The notes under the pieces: model-generated
What the model was told of the DNA's origin: nothing
Database searches by the model: none
Seen by the model: the letters and a program-made list of their open reading frames with translations, nothing else
Part shown: piece after piece, positions 1 to 7,899 of the stretch
How positions within the stretch are numbered: position 1 is the first letter of the stretch
Layout of the letters: the number at the start of each line of letters is the position of its first letter
Translations under genes and position numbers: made by a program
NCBI RefSeq assembly: GCF_002794355.1
Contig: NZ_PGOI01000008.1
Span: 310,001 to 374,000 of the forward strand
Source: Pseudorhodobacter sp. MZDSW-24AT
GTDB lineage: Bacteria > Pseudomonadota > Alphaproteobacteria > Rhodobacterales > Rhodobacteraceae
Direction of reading: 5' to 3'
Length of the DNA stretch: 64,000 nt

Positions 1-1
1 C

Positions 2-751
2 GCCTCCGGCCCGATCGGCGGCGACAACACCCATGAATTCCTCGTCCTCGCCAGCACCGGCGAATCCGAAGTCTTCTACGACGCCGCCGTGACCGAGCTC
101 AAACTCGGCGCGCGCGAGGTCGATTTCGACAACCGCGCCGAGGTGGCCAGCATCTGCGAAGAGTTCACCACTCTTTATGCCCGCACCGACGAAACCCATG
201 ACGCCACGCTCTTCGATCAGATCCCCGAAGACCGCCGCAAGGTCGGGCGCGGCATCGAGGTGGGGCAGATCTTCTATTTCGGCACCAAATATTCCGAAGC
301 CATGGGCGCCACCGTCGTCACACCAGAAGGCACCAAGGTTCCGGTCGAGATGGGCAGTCATGGCATTGGCGTCAGCCGTCTCTTGGGCGCCATCATCGAA
401 GCCAGCCATGACGACAAGGGCATCATCTGGCCTGAAGGCGTGACCCCCTTCCCGGTTGGGATCGTGAACTTGAAGCAAGGCGATGCCAGCACCGATCTGG
501 CCTGCGAAAGCCTGTGCAAGGCGCTGGCCGCCAAGGGCCTTGAGGCGCTTTATGATGACCGCGAAGAGCGCGCCGGCGCCAAGTTCGCCACAATGGACCT
601 GATCGGCCTGCCGTGGCGCATCACCGTTGGTCCACGCGGGCTGGCGAATGGCGTGGTGGAGCTGACCAGCCGCCGCACCGGCATCTCGGAGGAAATGAGC
701 GCCGAGGCTGCGGTGGAGCGGGTGGCGCAGATTTACGCTGCGCATCGCTGA
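2..751 (+). CDS. proS: Prolyl-tRNA synthetase, C-terminal part (5' end outside window)
   Basis: This class II aminoacyl-tRNA synthetase charges tRNA-Pro with proline in the cytoplasm. The reading frame is open from base 2, so the N-terminus and class II motif 1 lie upstream of the window; 249 residues are visible. The segment around [12 protein letters not shown], the glycine-rich GSHGIGVSR stretch (class II motif 3, ATP binding) and the C-terminal anticodon-binding domain ([25 protein letters not shown]) are typical of ProS. The end of the gene is complete and is followed after about 10 bases by a hairpin-containing dispersed repeat. Identification is firm; only the start is missing. Confidence 0.96.
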   Translation, partial: ASGPIGGDNTHEFLVLASTGESEVFYDAAVTELKLGAREVDFDNRAEVASICEEFTTLYARTDETHDATLFDQIPEDRRKVGRGIEVGQIFYFGTKYSEAMGATVVTPEGTKVPVEMGSHGIGVSRLLGAIIEASHDDKGIIWPEGVTPFPVGIVNLKQGDASTDLACESLCKALAAKGLEALYDDREERAGAKFATMDLIGLPWRITVGPRGLANGVVELTSRRTGISEEMSAEAAVERVAQIYAAHR

Positions 752-759
752 GCCCCGCC

Positions 760-814
760 CGCCGGGGGCTTCGCGCCCCCGGACCCCCGCGGGATATTTG
801 AGCCAAGATAAAGA
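760..814. repeat. Dispersed intergenic repeat A, copy 1 (55 nt)
   Basis: A 55-base stretch is repeated without a mismatch at 44793-44847. It contains a perfect 8-bp stem (CCGGGGGC / GCCCCCGG, 762-782, loop TTCGC) followed by CGCGGGATATTTGAGCCAAG. Here it lies between proS and the ThuA-like gene and ends 14 bases before the latter's ATG, so it forms the proS 3' hairpin and the leader of the next gene. The second half resembles the arms of repeat B (GGGAGTATTT...). Confidence 0.85.
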
Positions 815-828
815 TCGAGAGGGGTAGG

Positions 829-1479
829 ATGGCCGCTGCATTGATCACTTGGGGCGGTTGGGACGGACACCAGCCCGATCAGGTCGCAGCCTTGTTTGCC
901 GGATGGTTGCGCGCGGCCGGGATGGAGGTGGAAGTGACCGACAGCCTGTCATGCTTTGACGATCCGGGAAGGCTGGCCGCATTGAGCCTGATCGTGCCGG
1001 TCTGGACCATGGCCGAGATTGGCAAGGAACAGGCCGAGCATGCCGCGGCGGCTGTGGCTTCGGGGGTGGGTCTTGCCGGGTGCCATGGCGGCATGTGCGA
1101 TGCGTTTCGCAGCAATGTCACATGGCAGTTCATGACCGGCGCGCAATGGGTTGCGCATCCCGGCAATGACGGCGTTCCCTACCGGGTGCGGACGGTTGGC
1201 GCGCACCCGCTGATTTCGGGGATCCCGGATTTCGACGTGGAAACCGAGCAATACTATCTGCACATCGATCCTGCCGTCACCGTGCATGCGGTCTGCGATT
1301 TTCCCGTGGTAGCCGGGCCTCATAGCCCCAATGGCCCGGTGGAGATGCCGGTGGTGTTTACCAAGCGTTGGGGGCAAGGCCGTGTCTATTACAATGCCCT
1401 TGGCCATCAGGCGGAGGTGGTGGCCAGCGGTCCTGCCGCCGAACTCATGCGGCGCGGATTGCTCTGGGCGGCGCGCTGA
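829..1479 (+). CDS. ThuA-like domain protein
   Basis: A 216-residue protein of the ThuA-like, glutamine-amidotransferase-fold family. Members are linked to sugar utilisation (trehalose use in Sinorhizobium) but the reaction is generally unknown. Supporting sequence is the N-terminal LITWGGWDGHQP strand-turn, the central GLAGCHGGMCDAFR with a Cys-His pair, the EQYYLH segment and the late GRVYYNALGH motif. No signal peptide is visible, so it is probably cytoplasmic. An AGAGGGG purine run precedes the ATG. No sugar genes lie nearby, so the substrate cannot be inferred from context. Confidence 0.85.
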   Translation: MAAALITWGGWDGHQPDQVAALFAGWLRAAGMEVEVTDSLSCFDDPGRLAALSLIVPVWTMAEIGKEQAEHAAAAVASGVGLAGCHGGMCDAFRSNVTWQFMTGAQWVAHPGNDGVPYRVRTVGAHPLISGIPDFDVETEQYYLHIDPAVTVHAVCDFPVVAGPHSPNGPVEMPVVFTKRWGQGRVYYNALGHQAEVVASGPAAELMRRGLLWAAR

Positions 1480-1558
1480 CGCGACGTCAGAGTTGGGATG
1501 GATTGACGCAAGGCGCCCGCGGGCGATCATTATACAGACCTTCATCCCGGATGCCCCC

Positions 1559-2221
1559 ATGTCATTGCCCGCTGATCACCCCAGACTGATGAAACGGCCC
1601 TTCACGTTGGGCGAGTTGGTGGCTGATGGGGTTGTGCATACATTGGCCCTTCTGGCCGGGCTGATTGGGTTTTCCGCCCTGCTCTATCACGTGCTGGCAC
1701 GCGCAGAGTTCGGGGTGTTTGCAGCCCTTGCGGTCTATGCGGCCGGCTTCTTTCTGATGTTCGGCTTTTCGCTTGCCTATAACATGGCACCGCCCTCTGC
1801 GCTGAAATGGATGCTGCGGCGCTTTGACCACTCTGCGATCTACGTCATGATTGCGGGCACCTACACAGCAATCCTGGCGCAGTTTGAACCTGCCCCGCTC
1901 GTCTGGGCCTTGGGAGCCGTGGTCTGGGCAGGCGCGGTGCTTGGCGTGGTGGTCAAGCTGGCCTTGCCCGGCCGTTACGACAGGCTTTCGGTGATTTCCT
2001 ATGTGGCGCTTGGCTGGATGGGGGTTCTGGCGATCGGACCCGCGCGGGCATCGCTGCCGGAGGCGTCGCTTTGGCTGATCGTGCTGGGTGGCATCACCTA
2101 TGTGGGCGGGGTTGCCTTTTACAAATGGCATCGTCTGCGGTTTCACAACGCAATCTGGCACCTGTGCGTGGCGGTGGCCGCCGGACTGCATTTTGCCGCG
2201 GTTGCAATCGCGGTTGGCTGA
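1559..2221 (+). CDS. Hemolysin III / PAQR family membrane protein
   Basis: A 220-residue polytopic inner-membrane protein with about seven hydrophobic helices. Family motifs are visible: FSLAYNM, then FDHSAIYVMIAGTYT and the C-terminal HNAIWHLCV segment; the histidines and aspartate of these motifs form the metal site in PAQR structures. Despite the name, haemolytic activity is not established for most bacterial members, and a role in membrane lipid homeostasis is suspected. The frame stays open upstream to 1331, but those residues overlap the preceding gene, so the ATG at 1559 (MSLPADH) was chosen; an ATG at 1589 (MKRPFT) is an alternative. Confidence 0.88.
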   Translation: MSLPADHPRLMKRPFTLGELVADGVVHTLALLAGLIGFSALLYHVLARAEFGVFAALAVYAAGFFLMFGFSLAYNMAPPSALKWMLRRFDHSAIYVMIAGTYTAILAQFEPAPLVWALGAVVWAGAVLGVVVKLALPGRYDRLSVISYVALGWMGVLAIGPARASLPEASLWLIVLGGITYVGGVAFYKWHRLRFHNAIWHLCVAVAAGLHFAAVAIAVG

Positions 2222-2319
2222 CGGGTGATCCCGCCGAAGTGAGCCCGAGGCGCGCCATGCCGCCTTGACGCGACCAGCGGGCCGCGACACTGTCCGCGCA
2301 AACAAAAGACAGAGCAGAC

Positions 2320-3603
2320 ATGCCCCAGACAGCCCCTTTTTCCCGCTTTGAACGGATGATCGCCTGGCGCTATCTGCGCGCCAAACGTGCCGAAGGCGGG
2401 GTCAGCGTGATGACATGGATCAGTCTGATCGGCATTACACTGGCCGTCTTTGCGTTGATTGCCACGCTGGCGGTCCGGGCGGGGTTCCGAGCGGAATTCG
2501 TGGACACCATTCTGGGCGCCAATGCGCATGTGACGGTCTATTCCGCCGGCCGTGCAGATGAATTTGGGAACCTCGTCAAGGGCTTCCCCGATTATGAGGC
2601 GCGCGCCGCCGCTTTGGCGGCGGTGCCGGGCGTGACGCGGGCTGCCCCCATGATCCGGGGGCAGGTGATGGTTTCCAGCCAAGGCGCCACCAACGGGGCC
2701 GAGGTCTATGGGCTTTCGGAAGAAGATCTGAAATCCATCCCGCGCGTGGGCCTTGGGTCTGATGCCGAGGGCGACATCGAGCGTTTTGAGGAAGGCATCG
2801 CGATCGGTTCGGTCTTGGCGCGCGATCTGGGCGTGGGCGTGGGGGATCGCTTGCGCGTCATCTCGCCCGACGGGGTGAAGACAGCCTTTGGCAGCAGCCC
2901 CCGGGTGAACGCCTATGAGGTGGTCTACATCTTCACCGCCGGGCGCTATGACATTGACAAAACACGCCTGTATATGCCCTTCACCGAAGCGCAGAGCTAT
3001 TTCAATCGGGAAGGATTGGCCGATGAATTCGAGGTGATGGTGGATCGCCCCGATGAGATTGACCGCTTCACCGCGCCGATCCTGCAAGCAGGCGGCGAGG
3101 ATGCCATCCTTTGGACATGGCGCGATTCCTCGGGCGCTTTCCTGCGCGCCTTGGATGTGGAGGACAACATCATGTTTGTGATCCTGTCCATTCTGGTGCT
3201 GATCGCCACCATGAACATCATCTCTGGTCTGATCATGCTGGTGAAAAACAAGGGGCGCGACATCGGCATTCTGCGCACGATCGGGCTGACCGAAGGCGCG
3301 ATCTTGCGCATCTTCTTCATGTGTGGTGCGTTCACGGGCGTGGTGGGTACGGTGATGGGAGTCGTGCTGGGCTGTCTCTTTGCGCTTTACATCGACCCGC
3401 TGTTTTCCGCCGTCAACTATTTGGCGGGCGGCGGCGTGTGGGACCCGTCGATCCGCGGCATCTACGCGCTGCCCGCCAAGCTGCAATGGGGCGACGTGCT
3501 GTCGGCGGTTTCCTTGTCTTTGGGATTGTCCTTCATTGTGACGATCTTTCCGGCCCGGCGCGCGGCGCGGATGAACCCGGTGGAGGCGCTGCGCTATGAG
3601 TGA
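2320..3603 (+). CDS. lolC: Lipoprotein-releasing ABC transporter permease LolC/LolE
   Basis: The 427-residue permease of the Lol system, which extracts outer-membrane lipoproteins from the inner membrane and passes them to LolA. The layout is an N-terminal cytoplasmic stretch ([15 protein letters not shown]), one membrane helix at about residues 28-50, a large periplasmic domain, and three C-terminal helices with the FtsX-family segment ([20 protein letters not shown]). The stop overlaps the lolD start by eight bases, indicating translational coupling. Only one permease gene is present here, so a homodimeric LolF-type arrangement or a second permease elsewhere are both possible. Confidence 0.95.
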   Translation: MPQTAPFSRFERMIAWRYLRAKRAEGGVSVMTWISLIGITLAVFALIATLAVRAGFRAEFVDTILGANAHVTVYSAGRADEFGNLVKGFPDYEARAAALAAVPGVTRAAPMIRGQVMVSSQGATNGAEVYGLSEEDLKSIPRVGLGSDAEGDIERFEEGIAIGSVLARDLGVGVGDRLRVISPDGVKTAFGSSPRVNAYEVVYIFTAGRYDIDKTRLYMPFTEAQSYFNREGLADEFEVMVDRPDEIDRFTAPILQAGGEDAILWTWRDSSGAFLRALDVEDNIMFVILSILVLIATMNIISGLIMLVKNKGRDIGILRTIGLTEGAILRIFFMCGAFTGVVGTVMGVVLGCLFALYIDPLFSAVNYLAGGGVWDPSIRGIYALPAKLQWGDVLSAVSLSLGLSFIVTIFPARRAARMNPVEALRYE

Positions 3604-4273
3604 TCTGGCACTTGATCTGGCAGGGATTGAAAAGACCTACAACCGCGGCAAAGCGTCAGAGGTTATGGTGCTGCGCGGCGCGACGTTGCAGGTGAAACCG
3701 GGGGAAGTGGTGGCACTTGTGGCCCCCTCGGGCGCCGGCAAGTCCACCCTCCTGCATGTCGCCGGGCTTTTGGACACGCCCGATGCGGGTCAGGTGCGGT
3801 TGAACGGGCGCGACATGAACGGCTTGCCCGACAAGATGCGGACCGAGGTGCGGCGGGCGGATGTTGGGTTCATCTATCAGTTCCACCATCTTCTGCCCGA
3901 GTTTTCCGCGCTGGAAAACATCGTCATTCCCCAATTGGCGAATGGGGTTTCCGAGACCGAAGCGCGGTCGCGCGGAATGGATCTGCTCACCCGGGTTGGC
4001 GTGGCCGGACGGGCCGATCACCGGCCAGCGGCCTTGTCGGGCGGAGAGCAACAGCGGGTCGCGTTCTGCCGTGCCATGGCCAACGCGCCGCGTCTGCTGC
4101 TGGCCGATGAGCCGACCGGAAACCTCGACCCCGGCACATCTGATCAGGTGTTCGCCGCGCTGATGGATCTGGTGCGCGCGACCGGGCTTGCGGCCCTGAT
4201 TGCCACCCACAACATGGATCTCGCCGCGCGGATGGACAGGATCGTGCGGCTGGATCAAGGCCGCGTGGCCTGA
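3596..4273 (+). CDS. lolD: Lipoprotein-releasing ABC transporter ATPase LolD
   Basis: The 225-residue ATPase partner of the preceding LolC, powering release of lipoproteins from the cytoplasmic membrane. All ABC motifs are present: Walker A (APSGAGKST), Q-loop ([19 protein letters not shown], typical of LolD/MacB-like ATPases), signature (LSGGEQQR), Walker B plus D-loop ([12 protein letters not shown]) and H-loop ([10 protein letters not shown]). The ATG lies inside the last codons of lolC. About 57 bases separate its stop from the next gene, which has an unrelated function. Confidence 0.96.
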   Translation: MSDLALDLAGIEKTYNRGKASEVMVLRGATLQVKPGEVVALVAPSGAGKSTLLHVAGLLDTPDAGQVRLNGRDMNGLPDKMRTEVRRADVGFIYQFHHLLPEFSALENIVIPQLANGVSETEARSRGMDLLTRVGVAGRADHRPAALSGGEQQRVAFCRAMANAPRLLLADEPTGNLDPGTSDQVFAALMDLVRATGLAALIATHNMDLAARMDRIVRLDQGRVA

Positions 4274-4330
4274 GCGCTTGTCTGGCGCCTGCAGGGGTGT
4301 CACTCTGCGGGCAACCAGAAGGAGCCCATC

Positions 4331-4744
4331 ATGGCAAAATCCCCGCCATTCCTGTCGCTTGTCGCAGCCCTTGGTCTGGGGGCTTGCGTGATTGCCGGTG
4401 CGCCCGCGCCAGTGCCCAGCGGGGCGCAGGACTTCGCTGACTATTGCGCGGGGTGCCACGGGATTTCGGGTAAGAGGGATGGTGAGGTGGCGTCCACGCT
4501 GTCCCGGCGCCCCGCGGACCTAACCTTGCTGGCACGGCGCAATGACGGAACCTTCCCGACCACCGCGGTGATGGCGAAGATTTGGGGATATACCGGCGGC
4601 AAGGGTGAGGGCGTGATGCCGAACTTCGGGCCGCTTCTGGACAGCGCTCTGCTGCCCTATGACGGCGGGGATGGCATCCTGACGCCGACGCCGCAGCGGC
4701 TGGTGCAGATTGCCGAGCATTTGAAGACGCTTCAGGTCCGCTGA
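4331..4744 (+). CDS. Small c-type cytochrome, predicted lipoprotein
   Basis: A 137-residue class I-like cytochrome c. A lipobox (LGLGAC, Cys19) ends a hydrophobic signal segment, suggesting membrane anchoring in the periplasm. The haem-binding CxxCH is CAGCH at residues 39-43, and GVMPNFGP near residue 95 offers the axial Met. It probably shuttles electrons, but no oxidoreductase partner is adjacent. An AGAAGGAG ribosome-binding site precedes the ATG. It converges on the DUF1194 gene with only four bases between the stops, leaving no room for a conventional terminator. Confidence 0.85.
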   Translation: MAKSPPFLSLVAALGLGACVIAGAPAPVPSGAQDFADYCAGCHGISGKRDGEVASTLSRRPADLTLLARRNDGTFPTTAVMAKIWGYTGGKGEGVMPNFGPLLDSALLPYDGGDGILTPTPQRLVQIAEHLKTLQVR

Positions 4745-4748
4745 TCGG

Positions 4749-5435
4749 TCAGGGCGTTTGGGCGACCTGGATTTGCGGCAGTTCGCCCGCGATTTCGAGC
4801 ACGAGCTTGCGGCGGACAGCGGCTGCGAAGGTGTCGCGGCTGGTGGCGGCCACGACGAAGGCGCCGGGGCCGCCGATGATCAGGTTCTCATAGGCGGTGA
4901 CGAGATCTTCCGCCCGGTCGTCGCGCAGGATGGGCAGGCCGTTGATGGTGATGCCGGCGGCCAGCACCTCGGCGCGGGCGTCGGCGATACGGGGGCCGGA
5001 GAAATTGCCCACCGAGTCGCCCGAGAAATCGATCACCTGCCGCAGGCTGGTGATAGGGTTGTCTTCGATCAGGCGCTTGCCTTCGAGCAAGGCCGCGCCG
5101 ATGGCGTTGCGGCCCGTCGCGAGGCGGGGCGGGAGGAGGAGGCGGGCGGCGAAGTCTTGCGCGGCCTCGGGGCCGTCGATCACCTGCCAGTCGACCACGA
5201 CCACCTGATTGGCCGCCCACTCGACATAGGTGACGGCGATGGTGCCGGTCAGGGTGGTGGAAATGGCGTCGAGAACATCGGGGTGGGTGATGGCGCTGGC
5301 GTAGCCTTGGCGCTGAAAAACCACCTCTTCCTGATCGATCGAGCCTGAGGCATCGGCGAGGAGGACCAGTTCGAGGTCCACCTCTTGGGCGAGGCTGGGC
5401 AAGGGGAAGAGGAGGAGAGGGATGAGCCATCGCAT
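4749..5435 (-). CDS. DUF1194 / von Willebrand A-like secreted protein
   Basis: A 228-residue protein with a Sec signal peptide (about residues 1-16, cleavage after SLA) and a VWA-like fold. The metal-ion-dependent adhesion site DASGSI follows directly after the first strand, and VIDFSGDSVGN and ILRDDRAED are typical of DUF1194. Members are common in Rhodobacteraceae, are probably periplasmic and have no assigned function. The gene is monocistronic, converges with the cytochrome gene and is preceded by a long non-coding stretch. Confidence 0.85.
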   Translation of the reverse strand: MRWLIPLLLFPLPSLAQEVDLELVLLADASGSIDQEEVVFQRQGYASAITHPDVLDAISTTLTGTIAVTYVEWAANQVVVVDWQVIDGPEAAQDFAARLLLPPRLATGRNAIGAALLEGKRLIEDNPITSLRQVIDFSGDSVGNFSGPRIADARAEVLAAGITINGLPILRDDRAEDLVTAYENLIIGGPGAFVVAATSRDTFAAAVRRKLVLEIAGELPQIQVAQTP

Positions 5436-6036
5436 GGGGCAAGACTAGCGTGGAAGCGGCGGCGGAGGGATCACGATTCTGTGGGAGAAAGAATGGGCGT
5501 GCCCCCTGTGTTACAAACCGTGGGACCATTTGAAATCAATATCTTAGCCCTTCGAGATTCAGAAAGTTTTAACACTTTCCGGCGGCGCGGCGCGCGTTTG
5601 TGCCCTGCCCTGCCCAAGGGTCGGGCTGTCTGGCGCGGGGGGGTGGCGCGTGCGGCAGAGCGGACCGCGCGCGGCGAAGTGGGCGGGGGCGAGGGTGATT
5701 CCCGTTTGAGCGGATGGCCCGCGTGGCGGAGGCCGCACCAAGCGCCCGTCCTGCCGCGCCTTTGGGCGGCGCGCGCCGTGCCGCGCGGCCCAGCGGGCGG
5801 CGGCATGCGGTGAATGGCGGGCGGTGCAGAGATTGCCAAGAGCAGGCTTGCGCCCGCACCCCGCAGCGGCAATATCAGGAGCGAAACCCGACCCGGTCTG
5901 GCAAAGCGCCTGACCAGCACACACACCGCCAAACCGGCAGAGATCCAGACGGGCAAAGACCCAGACGGGCCGACCGCCACAGAGGCAGACCGCCCACCAA
6001 GGCAGACAGTCGAACAGGCAAACAGGGACGCGCGCA
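5436..6036. other. 601-bp stretch without a convincing gene
   Basis: Open frames exist on both strands but have biased, low-complexity products (Arg/Pro/Ala-rich), no ribosome-binding sites and no recognisable domain. Visible structure: a relatively AT-rich island at about 5500-5580 containing the inverted repeat GAAAGT-N6-ACTTTC (5562-5579), and a T-depleted stretch at 5881-6036 (5 T in 156 bases) with the short direct repeat CCAGACGGGC. It must hold the promoters of the divergent DUF1194 and AI-2E genes. Confidence 0.6.
5562..5579. promoter_or_regulatory. Inverted repeat GAAAGT-N6-ACTTTC
   Basis: Perfect 6-bp arms around TTTAAC, in the only AT-rich patch of the divergent intergenic region, about 130 bases upstream of the DUF1194 start. 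The size and position suit a dimeric regulator, but no regulator can be named. Confidence 0.35.
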
Positions 6037-7179
6037 ATGGCACTTCCGATGACACAGCAGGCGAAATACTGGGGCATCGCAGCGGCGGTGTTCCTGCTGC
6101 TGATGTGGCTGATGGGCAATGTGCTGGTGCCGTTTCTGGTGGGCGGCGCGATTGCCTATTTCCTTGACCCGGTGGCCGACCGGCTTCAACGCCTTGGCCT
6201 GAGCCGGGTTCTGTCCACTGCGCTGATCATGCTGATGCTGTTTCTGGTGATCGTGCTGTTGGTCTTGGCCGTGATCCCGACCCTGATCCAGCAAACCACG
6301 GCGCTTGTGAACGCAGCACCCGAAATTTCGCGCAACCTTCAGACCTTTTTGACAGAGCGTTTTCCCGAGCTTTCGGATGAAACCAGCATCATGCGCAAGA
6401 CGCTGGCGGATATTGGCGATTTCATCCAGTCCAAGGGCGGCGATCTGGCGCAGGGGGTGCTGACCTCGGCGATGTCGGTGATCTCGGCCATCGTGTTCAT
6501 CGTGGTGGTGCCGGTGGTGGCCTTTTACCTGTTGCTGGACTGGGACAAGATGGTGGCGCGGGTGGATGCGATGATCCCGCGCGATCACATTTTCACCGTG
6601 CGGCGGCTTGCCCGCGAAGTGGATGAGGTTTTGGCCGGTTTCGTGCGCGGACAGTTGACGGTTTGCTTTGTGCTGGGGGCCTATTATTCGGTGGCGCTGA
6701 TGGTGGCCGGGTTGCAGTTCGGCCTTGTGGTGGGGGCCATCGCAGGGGCAGTGACCTTTATTCCTTATGTGGGGGCCATCATCGGCGGCGTTCTGGCGAT
6801 TGGTCTGGCGCTGTTCCAGTTCTGGGGCGATTGGGTGGCAATCGGGATCATCGCGGCGATCTTTGCCTTTGGCCAGTTCATCGAAGGCAATATCCTGACC
6901 CCGAAACTGGTGGGCGATTCCGTGGGCCTGCATCCGGTCTGGCTGCTGCTGGCGCTGTCGGCCTTTGGGTCCTTGCTGGGCTTTGCAGGCATGCTGATCG
7001 CGGTGCCGGTCGCGGCGGTGCTGGGGGTCTTGCTGCGCTTTGCCATTGGGCAGTATCAGGGCAGTCTGCTTTACCGAGGCTTGGACAGCGCTCCGGTGCC
7101 GCGAGACCCCGTGCCAGAGGGGCCGCAGGTGCCAAACCCGGCGGCAGCGCGCGTGGCAGGCAAAGAGGATGTGGTTTGA
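6037..7179 (+). CDS. AI-2E family transporter (PerM/TqsA-like)
   Basis: A 380-residue membrane protein of the AI-2E exporter family (DUF20). Two N-terminal helices are followed by a soluble segment (about residues 85-140), a further pair of helices and a C-terminal bundle containing VTFIPYVGAIIGG and the family signature FIEGNILTPKLVG. Members move small molecules or ions; the substrate is not predictable and the name does not imply autoinducer export. The stop overlaps the TTG start of hdaA (TTGA), and in this order with hdaA and ppk it forms a cluster I have seen in other Rhodobacteraceae. Confidence 0.88.
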   Translation: MALPMTQQAKYWGIAAAVFLLLMWLMGNVLVPFLVGGAIAYFLDPVADRLQRLGLSRVLSTALIMLMLFLVIVLLVLAVIPTLIQQTTALVNAAPEISRNLQTFLTERFPELSDETSIMRKTLADIGDFIQSKGGDLAQGVLTSAMSVISAIVFIVVVPVVAFYLLLDWDKMVARVDAMIPRDHIFTVRRLAREVDEVLAGFVRGQLTVCFVLGAYYSVALMVAGLQFGLVVGAIAGAVTFIPYVGAIIGGVLAIGLALFQFWGDWVAIGIIAAIFAFGQFIEGNILTPKLVGDSVGLHPVWLLLALSAFGSLLGFAGMLIAVPVAAVLGVLLRFAIGQYQGSLLYRGLDSAPVPRDPVPEGPQVPNPAAARVAGKEDVV

Positions 7180-7853
7180 CGCAGCAACTGGCGTTCGATC
7201 TGCCGTTTCAGGCGGTGTATCGGCGGGAAGATTTCTTTGCCTCGCCTGCCAATGCGCATGCTTTGGCGGCGATTGAAGGCTGGCGCGGCTGGCCGGGCGG
7301 CAAGTTGCTGCTGATCGGGCCACCCGGCGCGGGCAAGACCCATCTGGCGCATATGTGGCGCGAGGCCGCGGGGGCGGTGATGGTGTCGGGGGCCGATCTG
7401 GCCGAGGCCGATCTGCCCAGTTTGGCCGCGGCGGGGGCCGTGGTGGTGGAGGATGCCGATTCCGTGGCCGGAGAGCACGCGGCGGAAGTGGCGCTGTTTC
7501 ACTTGCACAATATGGTGGTGCCGCAGGGGTCCTTGCTGTTGACGGCCCGGGGGCCTGCGCGCGACTGGGGTTTGCGCTTGCCCGATCTGAAAAGCCGGGT
7601 CGAGGCGGCATCGGTGGCACGGCTGGAACCGCCCGATGATGATCTGCTGTCAGCCGTGCTGGTGAAGCTGTTTGCCGACCGGCAGACCACAGTGGCCCCC
7701 AGCTTGGTGCCTTGGCTGGTCGCGCGGATGGAACGGTCGATCGCCGCCGCGCGGGCGCTGGTTTCGGCGATGGACAAGCGCGCCTTGGCGCAAGGCAAGC
7801 CGATTACCAAGGCAACGGCGCAAGGCTTGCTGGACAGCGATGATGCGGAATGA
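7176..7853 (+). CDS. hdaA: HdaA, DnaA-related regulator of replication initiation
   Basis: A 225-residue DnaA-family AAA+ protein without the DNA-binding domain IV. In Caulobacter, HdaA with the sliding clamp stimulates ATP hydrolysis by DnaA and prevents over-initiation. The N-terminal QQLAFDLP (residues 3-10) fits a clamp-binding motif; Walker A is GPPGAGKT (48-55), Walker B the VVVEDAD segment, and sensor II lies in the C-terminal RSIAAARALVSAMD helix. No ATG fits; the TTG at 7176 gives the expected N-terminus and overlaps the upstream stop, implying coupling. The frame is open further upstream only as an out-of-frame shadow of the transporter gene. Confidence 0.9.
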   Translation: MTQQLAFDLPFQAVYRREDFFASPANAHALAAIEGWRGWPGGKLLLIGPPGAGKTHLAHMWREAAGAVMVSGADLAEADLPSLAAAGAVVVEDADSVAGEHAAEVALFHLHNMVVPQGSLLLTARGPARDWGLRLPDLKSRVEAASVARLEPPDDDLLSAVLVKLFADRQTTVAPSLVPWLVARMERSIAAARALVSAMDKRALAQGKPITKATAQGLLDSDDAE

Positions 7854-7899
7854 AAGACTGCCATAAAAGTGCAAAACTTCAGCAGCATAAGTTCCGGTC

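Noticed and set aside
5471-6119. Several overlapping open frames in the 5436-6036 gap
   Set aside because: Products are Arg/Pro/Ala-rich, frames overlap each other on both strands, and none has a ribosome-binding site or domain.
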